Source: Perlabentimonas sp034003245
Lineage (GTDB): Bacteria > Bacteroidota > Bacteroidia > Bacteroidales > Tenuifilaceae
Reading direction: 5' to 3'
DNA length: 64,000 nt
NCBI GenBank assembly: GCA_034003245.1
Contig: JAVEYY010000007.1
Location: 1 to 64,000 of the forward strand
The number at the start of each line of letters is the position of its first letter. Position 1 is the first letter of the stretch. The translations under genes were made by a program, and so were the position numbers. The notes beneath the pieces were generated by a model. That model made no database searches. It was not told the origin of the DNA and worked only from the letters and a program-made list of their open reading frames with translations. Positions 1-6,741 of the stretch are shown here, in pieces.

Positions 1-21
1 TGCATCGGAAAGTAACCATAT

Positions 22-432
22 ATGTTATCGCTCGAAACCCGCTGTTTTGATACAGAATTCAACTTTGCCAGCTCGCGTAGCGGCGGTGCGGGTGGGCAGA
101 ATGTGAATAAGGTTAGCACTAAGGTTGAGCTGCGCTTCTCGATTGCGAACTCAAAAATCCTAACCGACGAGGAGAAAACGCTTCTTATCCAAAAGCTGGC
201 CAACAAGCTAACGCTCGAGGGGGAACTGATAATCGTTTCGCAGGTTGAACGTTCTCAGCTGGGCAATAAGGAGAGGTGTATTCAAAAGTTTTACCAGATT
301 ATCACCAAAGCACTAACTCCGGTAAAAAAGAGAATTCGGACAAAACCCTCAAGGGCATCGAAGGAGAAGAGGATATCCGATAAAAAGGCGCATTCCGATA
401 AAAAGGATATGCGCCGAAAACCATTGGCCTAA
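22..432 (+). CDS. arfB: Peptidyl-tRNA hydrolase ArfB (alternative ribosome-rescue factor)
   Basis: This 136-residue protein has the release-factor GGQ motif at residues 24-26 inside the signature RSGGAGGQNVNKVSTKVEL. Its C-terminal tail (about 105-136) is rich in Lys and Arg, as expected for the ArfB segment that enters the empty mRNA channel of a stalled ribosome. The codon-recognition domains of true RF1/RF2 are absent, and the length is normal for ArfB. The family hydrolyses peptidyl-tRNA on non-stop ribosomes. An in-frame TAA at 13-15 makes the ATG at 22 the first possible start. Its stop overlaps the start of the next frame (TAATG), which suggests translational coupling. Confidence 0.93.
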   Translation: MLSLETRCFDTEFNFASSRSGGAGGQNVNKVSTKVELRFSIANSKILTDEEKTLLIQKLANKLTLEGELIIVSQVERSQLGNKERCIQKFYQIITKALTPVKKRIRTKPSRASKEKRISDKKAHSDKKDMRRKPLA

Positions 433-659
433 TGGAGGACTACAGCTCACTGGGAATGAATCCCAATATCTTAAATGAGGTGAAGACCACTAAAATGCCC
501 TTTGGTAAGTACAAGGGTATTGAAATTTATCGACTACCTGAACATTACCTGGTGTGGTACAACCAATAGGGATTTCCGCAGGGAAAGTTAGGAGTTCTGC
601 TTAGCACCATGTACGAGATTAAGCTCAATGGCCTTGAATATCTCCTTAAACCCCTTTAG
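432..659 (+). pseudogene. DUF3820 family protein interrupted by an in-frame amber codon
   Basis: The frame opens with an ATG that overlaps the arfB stop and reads 75 codons to a TAG at 657-659, but codon 46 (567-569) is TAG. The residues on both sides fit the DUF3820 family: MPFGKYKG and LPEHYLVWYNQ before the stop, then GFPQGKLG and MYEIKLNGLEYLLKPL after it. The family normally has Lys or Arg at the interrupted position, so one AAG-to-TAG change explains the break. TAG is an ordinary stop in this genome (for example at 15019-15021), so read-through is not expected. It is a recent pseudogene, a sequencing error or, less likely, a suppressed stop. DUF3820 function is not established. Confidence 0.8.
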
Positions 660-702
660 TAAAAATTGAGGAACCATAATTAATAAATTAAGTCCACAAG
701 AA

Positions 703-1455
703 ATGACACGAATCGATACTGAGCAATTCTTCACCAAGGAGTTAAACGTAAATTCATTCCATTCCGATTTAAAGGGAAAACTCTCTATCCCATCGGTTTT
801 TTACTTTTTTCAGGAGATTGCCTGGGAGCACGCCACATTGCATGGTTTTGGGTACGATGATCTGAAAACCCAAAACCAGTTCTGGGTACTATCGCGTATT
901 CACCTTACTGCAGATAATCTACCCAGCTGGACAGAACCATTCCGCCTATCCACCTGGCCAAGCGGAATCGATGGCCCATTTGCGCTCAGGGATTTTGTGA
1001 TAACCAACAACAAAGGCAAACAAGTTGCTAGAGCCACATCGAGTTGGCTGATTATTGATGCACAAACGCGCCGTCCAAAGCGCCCCGATGGGTTTAGGGA
1101 TAAAATGCCAGTATGTGATAGCATACGTGCCACTGCCACCAATGCTCCTCGAATTGACAATATACAGGGAAACCTAATTTGCGAAACGAATCATACCGTA
1201 GGTGTGTGCGATATTGACGTGAATGGGCATATTAATAACACCCGCTACATTGAATGGGCAGTTAACTCAATTCCTATAGGAGATTATAAGAGCAAAACTA
1301 TATGCCAAGTAGATGTTAACTTCCTATCCGAAGGCTTTTGCAGCGATATTTGCAATCACAAAACCGAGGATATGGGAGAAGGTTTCAGGAAAACAACAAT
1401 AACACGGGTTTCGGATAGTAAAGATTTGGCATTAGTAAGAATAGCAACGCATTAA
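703..1455 (+). CDS. Acyl-ACP thioesterase (FatA/FatB-like)
   Basis: The 250-residue protein has the double hot-dog layout of bacterial acyl-ACP thioesterases (PF01643). The N-terminal half contains SIPSVFYFFQEIAWEHA and FWVLSRIHL. The C-terminal half carries DVNGHINNTRYIEW at about residues 171-184, which holds the Asn/His region associated with catalysis. The enzyme releases fatty acids from acyl carrier protein in the cytoplasm and so helps set acyl-chain supply for lipids. It starts at an ATG 43 bases after the broken DUF3820 frame and ends at a bidirectional terminator. Its exact chain-length preference cannot be read from sequence. Confidence 0.9.
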   Translation: MTRIDTEQFFTKELNVNSFHSDLKGKLSIPSVFYFFQEIAWEHATLHGFGYDDLKTQNQFWVLSRIHLTADNLPSWTEPFRLSTWPSGIDGPFALRDFVITNNKGKQVARATSSWLIIDAQTRRPKRPDGFRDKMPVCDSIRATATNAPRIDNIQGNLICETNHTVGVCDIDVNGHINNTRYIEWAVNSIPIGDYKSKTICQVDVNFLSEGFCSDICNHKTEDMGEGFRKTTITRVSDSKDLALVRIATH

Positions 1456-1461
1456 AAAGTA

Positions 1462-1484
1462 AAAAGGGGCCGAAAGCCCCTTTT
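1462..1484. terminator. Bidirectional rho-independent terminator
   Basis: A GC-rich stem AAAAGGGGC / GCCCCTTTT with a short CGAA-type loop is flanked by A-runs on one side and T-runs on the other. It lies between convergent genes (thioesterase on plus, LolA-like on minus), so it can serve both. Confidence 0.85.
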
Positions 1485-1485
1485 A

Positions 1486-2136
1486 TTACCTTAGGTCAAT
1501 AACCTCTATCTTTTTATGCTTACTGGGGTCGAAGGTGAACTCCTGATCCCTAACTGGTGTATTGGCCTTAAATCGGCTCACATTAATAATGTAGTTTATA
1601 CCATCTTTCCCTTGGTACTTAATGGATAAGGGTTCGAGGTTTTGTTTCTTAAAAACTATTTTTATTATTGTATACTGAACTGAGATATCCTCGGGGTACA
1701 GCTCAACCTCGTAAAGGCTAACCCCTTTCTCTACCTTCTCGCCCACAAACTTCGACTTAAAATCCTTCTCGTAATCGCTGAAAATCTGAGTTGGATCCTC
1801 AAAAAAGCCACCCTCAAGCGATGTTGGTTTAGAAATAGTTACCTCATTGGCCTCGGGAATAAACTGCCATTTTGTAGTACCATCAAAGTAAACCTCCATG
1901 CCCATTAGGTCGAGAAAATACTTTTTTCCCTTAAAGCTTAACTTTCCCTTATGTGTATCCGAAATTCCCTCCTGTAAGTTCTCGAGGGTAAATGAAAAAT
2001 CGGCCTGAATGGTTTGATATGATTGCATTTTCTCGGAGAAACTCTTTATCAAATCCTTGCCCAATGGTGCTGCTTGCGAGAAACCAGAAGAGCTTATACC
2101 ACAAATCAAAACAAATACTGCAAAAATCTTCTTCAT
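1486..2136 (-). CDS. LolA-like outer-membrane lipoprotein carrier protein
   Basis: The 216-residue protein starts with a signal peptide (MKKIFAVFVLICGISSSGFSQA) and continues with the LolA pattern: SFSEKMQSYQTIQADFSFTL, then GKLSFKGKKYFLDLMGMEVYFDGTTKW. LolA-type proteins carry lipoproteins through the periplasm from the inner to the outer membrane. Bacteroidota homologues are divergent but keep this half-barrel pattern. It lies 23 bases downstream of ftsK on the same strand, probably in one transcript, an arrangement I recall from other Bacteroidota. The family call is firm, while its carrier role in this phylum is inferred. Confidence 0.85.
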   Translation of the reverse strand: MKKIFAVFVLICGISSSGFSQAAPLGKDLIKSFSEKMQSYQTIQADFSFTLENLQEGISDTHKGKLSFKGKKYFLDLMGMEVYFDGTTKWQFIPEANEVTISKPTSLEGGFFEDPTQIFSDYEKDFKSKFVGEKVEKGVSLYEVELYPEDISVQYTIIKIVFKKQNLEPLSIKYQGKDGINYIINVSRFKANTPVRDQEFTFDPSKHKKIEVIDLR

Positions 2137-2159
2137 AATTAAACCTGTAAAAATTATAC

Positions 2160-4628
2160 TTAGTTAATACTGTTGATCTTAGAATCGTTTAGACCCTTGA
2201 AAATATGCTCCAGTGAGAGTTCATCCTGTATCAGAACTTGCCTTGCCTTGCTCCCCTCAAAGGGGCCTACGATACCTGCTGCCTCTAGCTGATCAATAAT
2301 CCTGCCAGCTCTATTGTAGCCGATGGAAAACTTCCGCTGAATAAGCGAAGTTGATCCCTGTTGGTTTGCAACTATCACACGGGCAGCATCCTCGAAAAGA
2401 TCGTCGCGCTTGGATAAATCTACATCAAGTGCTTCGTCGGCTGTATCGCCGGTGTACTCTGGCAGCATAAATGCGGTAGCATACCCACGTTGGTTTCCAA
2501 TAAAATCGGTTACCCGCTCAACCTCTGGAGTATCAACAAATGCACACTGAACGCGAACCATTTCGTTACCTGTAGACAGTAACATATCGCCCTTTCCGAT
2601 AAGCTGGTTAGCTCCGGGTGAGTCGAGAATTGTACGGGAATCAATCATTGAGGTTACCCTAAATGCAATTCGGGCAGGGAAGTTTGCCTTAATTACACCA
2701 GTAATAATATTGGTGGTTGGGCGTTGAGTAGCAATAATCAGATGAATACCAATGGCACGCGCCAGCTGAGCTAGGCGTTGTATTGGGCTCTCTATTTCGC
2801 GGCCGGCTGTCATGATTAAATCGGCAAACTCATCAATAATCACTACAATATAGGGTAGATATTTATGACCCTTATTTGGATTTAACCGACGGGCAACAAA
2901 TTTTTCGTTGTACTCCTTTATGGTTCGTACGTGTGCAGCTTTCAGCAGATCGTAGCGCGAATCCATCTCGATGCAGAGTGAGTTTAGGGTGTTTATCACC
3001 TTTTGGGTATCGGTAATAATGGCCTCGTTGCTATCGGGAAGTTTGGCTAGGAAATGGCGCTCGAGCTTATTGTATAGCGTAAGCTCCACCTTCTTGGGGT
3101 CGACCAGCACGAACTTAAGCTGTGCCGGATGCTTTTTGTAAAGCAGCGAAGTAATTATTGCATTTAATCCCACCGATTTACCCTGCCCGGTTGCACCTGC
3201 AACCAGCAAGTGAGGCATTTTGGTAAGATCAACCACAAAGGTCTCGTTGGATATGGTTTTGCCTAGGGCAATGGCCAAATCGTACTTGCTCTCCTGAAAC
3301 TTTGCCGAACGAAGAATGGAATACATCGACACCACCTCGGGGCGCTGGTTGGGAACCTCAATACCAATGGTTCCTCTTCCAGGGATTGGGGCAATAATCC
3401 GGATACCCAATGCCGCTAGGCTAAGGGCGATATCGTCCTCAAGATTCTTTATCTTGCTGATACGAACACCAGGTGCTGGGACAATCTCGTAAAGGGTAAC
3501 TGTTGGCCCCACAGTAGCCAAAATGCGTGATATCTGAATATTATAATTGCCCAGCGTTTCAACAATTTTGTTCTTGTTGTTAAGCAACTCCTCATCGGAC
3601 ACAGGAGCCTGACGGTTCTTGTGATCCTCGAGCAGCTCAAGCGGTGGACGCTGATAGGACGATAGTTCGAGAGTTGGGTCGTAAAAGTCGACCTCCATTT
3701 CAGGATTAATCTCTCCCTCCTCCTCGGTTATCCGCTTTACCTCTATCTCAACATTTTCGGTTTGTAGCGTAGTGGACTCAACAATGGGTTGCGAAGTAGG
3801 TATAAATATGTCATCAGGAATTACTTCGTCAGCAGGAAATTCGTCAGTAGAAATTTCATCATCACCAAATCCATTACTACCAAAAACTATATCATCTTCA
3901 TCATCAAAGGAATCATCAACTTTAGCAATAGGCTGTTCCTTTGCCTTTTGTGGTGGCTCAATTACCGGATCTTTAGCAGGGGGAACAGTACTTTTGGTAT
4001 TAAACGATTTTATATAGTGAATAATCTCCTTACCCACTCTTTTGGAGAATACAACAAACTTATCGCTAACAAAAAACAGGTACGAAACCGTAATTACCAG
4101 CAGCAAAAATGCAGTTCCAGTTTTACCAACAAAAGCATTAACCCATTGTGTTACGAACAGCCCATGAGCGCCACCTAATCCGCTGCCTAGGAAACCTCCA
4201 GCCTGCTCAAAAAGAAAACCAAAAATTAGGGAAAGAATAATCATACCCACAATTCCCCTGAAGAGGGTTTTGCGTAGGGGCAGTACTCTTAGTTTCAACA
4301 TCCAAAAACCCACTACACCTATAAGAAATGGAACAATGAACGATGCAATACCAAACCAACGATTCAAGAATTGGGCAGCAAAGGATGCTCCCACTTTCCC
4401 AGCCCAGTTATCGACTCTAACCGTTGCGCTAGAGAAAATTGATTGCCACTCGAAACTCTGATCGGCTTGCCATTTGAATAGGTAGGAAACAAAAGCAATA
4501 ACAAGGTATACCGCAAAAAGGATTGTGAAAAATCCTACAGTAAATTGAACTCTTTCGTCGCGGAAAAAACTCTTTTTTGGTATTGCTTCGCCCTTGCCAG
4601 GTGTATCGTTACCATTCTTTTTTGCCAT
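2160..4628 (-). CDS. ftsK: DNA translocase FtsK/SpoIIIE
   Basis: The 822-residue protein has an N-terminal block of four membrane segments (about 25-195), an acidic linker (about 215-330) and the motor domain. The Walker A motif GATGQGKSVGLNA is near residue 476 and the Walker B motif VVIIDEFADLIM is near 596. The C-terminal winged-helix gamma domain (SIGYNRAGRIIDQLEAAGIVG) at about 770-805 would read polar sequence marks on the chromosome. FtsK pumps DNA at the septum and helps resolve chromosome dimers. The length is normal for Bacteroidota FtsK. It lies upstream of the LolA-like gene and is preceded by a terminator of the lipoprotein gene. Confidence 0.96.
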   Translation of the reverse strand: MAKKNGNDTPGKGEAIPKKSFFRDERVQFTVGFFTILFAVYLVIAFVSYLFKWQADQSFEWQSIFSSATVRVDNWAGKVGASFAAQFLNRWFGIASFIVPFLIGVVGFWMLKLRVLPLRKTLFRGIVGMIILSLIFGFLFEQAGGFLGSGLGGAHGLFVTQWVNAFVGKTGTAFLLLVITVSYLFFVSDKFVVFSKRVGKEIIHYIKSFNTKSTVPPAKDPVIEPPQKAKEQPIAKVDDSFDDEDDIVFGSNGFGDDEISTDEFPADEVIPDDIFIPTSQPIVESTTLQTENVEIEVKRITEEEGEINPEMEVDFYDPTLELSSYQRPPLELLEDHKNRQAPVSDEELLNNKNKIVETLGNYNIQISRILATVGPTVTLYEIVPAPGVRISKIKNLEDDIALSLAALGIRIIAPIPGRGTIGIEVPNQRPEVVSMYSILRSAKFQESKYDLAIALGKTISNETFVVDLTKMPHLLVAGATGQGKSVGLNAIITSLLYKKHPAQLKFVLVDPKKVELTLYNKLERHFLAKLPDSNEAIITDTQKVINTLNSLCIEMDSRYDLLKAAHVRTIKEYNEKFVARRLNPNKGHKYLPYIVVIIDEFADLIMTAGREIESPIQRLAQLARAIGIHLIIATQRPTTNIITGVIKANFPARIAFRVTSMIDSRTILDSPGANQLIGKGDMLLSTGNEMVRVQCAFVDTPEVERVTDFIGNQRGYATAFMLPEYTGDTADEALDVDLSKRDDLFEDAARVIVANQQGSTSLIQRKFSIGYNRAGRIIDQLEAAGIVGPFEGSKARQVLIQDELSLEHIFKGLNDSKINSIN

Positions 4629-4654
4629 TGCTGTAAATCCTCTATAAATTCATT

Positions 4655-4677
4655 AAAAAACCCTTACAAAGTAAGGG
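4655..4677 (-). terminator. Terminator after the lipoprotein gene
   Basis: The stem CCCTTAC / GTAAGGG with a three-base loop is followed, on the minus strand, by a run of six T. It lies between the lipoprotein gene and ftsK, so it should end the lipoprotein transcript. Confidence 0.75.
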
Positions 4678-4713
4678 AATAATTCTGATTCTACGAAAAT
4701 TGTACCAAAGTAA

Positions 4714-5448
4714 CTACTTGAGCAAATCGATAACATCTTTAACCACATCGAGCCCAACCTCTTCGTAATCACGAGGAATAAAAAACTCCTCATCGGGGAT
4801 ACTGGCTGCTTTAATGGTCGATGCCTGCACGTTCATCTTGTGATTAAACATTATGGCCGAGAACTTTAGCATTATCCCATCGATATCGTGGAACGGGGTA
4901 TTTGCATTAGGGTTAGGAATACCAATCTCATTAGTATAAAGAATATTGAAAGGATTAAGGGTGGAATCGCTATAGCAGGCAATTGCCCTCTTACAGCTGT
5001 AGCCCATGTGTTCCTCATTATCGGGGAGTTTATGTAGAGTGAATTTTGGCATATTGTTATATGCAAATGGAAATGCATTGGGTGAAAGGTCTTCCTGATA
5101 GTATAACTTCTTATTGAGCAGCTTAATTAGAATGTAGGCTTTTTGGGTTTTATTATTCTGTATGAAGGCAAATGAGAATGCGCCCGATAATCCCTCAATT
5201 TTATTAATTGTATTACTATCCTTAAATTTAATGATCATCTTATTGGGGCGCATGTTGGCGTTGAAATTTTGAGGTTGTAGCGAGTCGTCGTACTCAATGC
5301 TATACTCAATGTAGCCCTCGGCAAAATTTTTGGGCTTAATAACCTGACCACAGCTCGCAAGCAAAAAAAGCCAAAGCAAAGCTATTAACAATTGGAAACC
5401 ATTTGCAAATGAATTCCTTTGAGGGGTACAACTAGTCCTACAATCCAT
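4714..5448 (-). CDS. Putative lipoprotein of unknown function
   Basis: The 244-residue protein has a hydrophobic segment ending in the lipobox LASC (about residues 30-33), so it should be lipid-anchored after export. The mature part opens with GQVIKPKNFAEGYIEYSIEY, followed by beta-rich sequence. The pattern of an early EGYIEYSIEY strand and later short conserved blocks is reminiscent of DUF4412/GLPGLI-like exported proteins of Bacteroidota, but I do not recognise the family with confidence. The region before the hydrophobic core is long (about 15 residues with two Cys), so the true start might lie further in, although no other ATG is available. It is monocistronic, with its own terminator. 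Confidence 0.6.
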   Translation of the reverse strand: MDCRTSCTPQRNSFANGFQLLIALLWLFLLASCGQVIKPKNFAEGYIEYSIEYDDSLQPQNFNANMRPNKMIIKFKDSNTINKIEGLSGAFSFAFIQNNKTQKAYILIKLLNKKLYYQEDLSPNAFPFAYNNMPKFTLHKLPDNEEHMGYSCKRAIACYSDSTLNPFNILYTNEIGIPNPNANTPFHDIDGIMLKFSAIMFNHKMNVQASTIKAASIPDEEFFIPRDYEEVGLDVVKDVIDLLK

Positions 5449-5620
5449 ACAATGTGAATATGTTACATTTAATCAATTTATAAATATAGTATTTCTGATC
5501 CATTTATTTGCATTCACATTTGATATTTTCTTCAATTTCATTTTTGTTTCTGATAATCTGCAATATATATATAGTGCCCGGTGTGGCAGTATTCTGAAAA
5601 AAAATCTTAAAAGATTGTTC

Positions 5621-5628
5621 TACCTTTG
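5621..5628 (+). promoter_or_regulatory. Bacteroidota -7 element upstream of the radical SAM gene
   Basis: TACCTTTG matches the TAnnTTTG -7 consensus of Bacteroidota sigma factors. It ends 16 bases before the ATG at 5645. No clear -33 TTTG was seen at the usual distance. Its position rules out a start further upstream in the frame, such as the TTG at 5615. Confidence 0.55.
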
Positions 5629-5644
5629 TGTCAAAACAGATTGT

Positions 5645-6583
5645 ATGTATCCCTGGGGCGATCAACGAAGATTCAACAGCTATGCTGGCTATATAAAACA
5701 CAAGTTTGGAGGGCGGGTTCAGAAGTTAACCATCGATGCGGGTTTTACTTGTCCCAACCGCGATGGCTCCATTAGCATGGGAGGATGTGCCTACTGCAAC
5801 AACGACTCGTTTAACCCCAGCTACTGTACGCCCCAAAAATCGATAGCGCAACAGCTGGCAGAGGGCATCGATTTTCATATGTTTCGTTACCGTCGTGTAG
5901 AAAAATACCTTGCATACTTTCAGGCATTTTCGAACACCTATGCTCCACTACCAAAGCTCAAAGAGCTTTACTCCGAGGCCTTATCGCACGAAAATGTGGT
6001 TGGACTGGTAATTGGTACCCGCCCCGACTGCGTGGATGAGCAGAAACTCGATTACCTCGCTGAGTTGGCAAAAGATTACTACGTATCGATTGAGTATGGC
6101 GTAGAATCGTGCTACAATAGAACTCTTGAACACATTAACCGAGGCCACAACTTTGAGCGATCGGTTTGGGCCATTGAGCAAACGGCAAAGCGTGGGCTTA
6201 ATGTGGGTGCGCACTTTATTATTGGACTCCCCGGCGAAAGCCGAATCGATTTGGTTGACCAAACTGAGATTATTAGTAAACTTCCGCTAACAACCATTAA
6301 GTTTCATCAGCTGCAAATAGTAAAGAATACTGCTTTTGCCCTGGAATACAACAAGAATCCAGATTTTTTTAACTTCTTTTCCCTTGATGAGTACCTTGAG
6401 CTAATGGTAGAGATTATTGAGAGGTTAAACCCCTCGATAGTGATTGAACGGTTTACCGGCGAAGCATCGCCCGATACGCTAATTGCTCCCTTCTGGGGAA
6501 AGTACCGCACCGATCAGCTGCTAATTAAGCTTGAAAAAATGTTAGAAGATCGAGATACCTGGCAAGGGAAAATGTATAGGTGA
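5645..6583 (+). CDS. TIGR01212 family radical SAM protein (YhcC-like)
   Basis: The 312-residue protein starts with MYPWGDQRRFNSYAGYIKHKFG. It has a family-typical radical SAM cluster motif at about residues 38-53: TCPNRDGSISMGGCAYCNN, a CX14CX2C-type spacing rather than the canonical CX3CX2C. Further family blocks are GTRPDCVDEQKL and HFIIGLPGES. The family is widespread, and its substrate is not firmly known. I chose the ATG at 5645 because the longer frame begins with TTG and overlaps the -7 element. It has no close co-directional partner, and the next gene begins 158 bases later after simple repeats. Confidence 0.9.
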   Translation: MYPWGDQRRFNSYAGYIKHKFGGRVQKLTIDAGFTCPNRDGSISMGGCAYCNNDSFNPSYCTPQKSIAQQLAEGIDFHMFRYRRVEKYLAYFQAFSNTYAPLPKLKELYSEALSHENVVGLVIGTRPDCVDEQKLDYLAELAKDYYVSIEYGVESCYNRTLEHINRGHNFERSVWAIEQTAKRGLNVGAHFIIGLPGESRIDLVDQTEIISKLPLTTIKFHQLQIVKNTAFALEYNKNPDFFNFFSLDEYLELMVEIIERLNPSIVIERFTGEASPDTLIAPFWGKYRTDQLLIKLEKMLEDRDTWQGKMYR

Positions 6584-6584
6584 G

Positions 6585-6616
6585 TGATTGAATGATTGAG
6601 TGATTGAGTGATTGAG
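6585..6616 (+). repeat. Short 8-bp tandem repeat
   Basis: Four consecutive copies of TGATTGAG (the first ends in A) follow immediately after the radical SAM stop codon. It looks like simple-sequence slippage, with no function evident. Confidence 0.85.
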
Positions 6617-6697
6617 TAGCTGCAGTAAACTTGTCGAGGTGAAGTGGTTTTAGGACTCTGGCAATGGCAACAACAAGGATTGCTACAAAAATCATTT

Positions 6698-6705
6698 TAT
6701 CTTTG
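6698..6705 (+). promoter_or_regulatory. Bacteroidota -7 element upstream of the AddB-like gene
   Basis: TATCTTTG matches TAnnTTTG, with an upstream TTG at 6680-6682 that leaves a somewhat short 15-base spacer. It lies 36 bases before the start codon of the AddB-like gene. Confidence 0.45.
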
Positions 6706-6741
6706 TGCTATAAGTATTCCTAACACAAAAATCTGGAGTAG

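Noticed and set aside
567..569. Pyrrolysine or other recoding at the amber codon
   Set aside because: TAG ends other genes here, and no pyl genes or recoding structure were seen.
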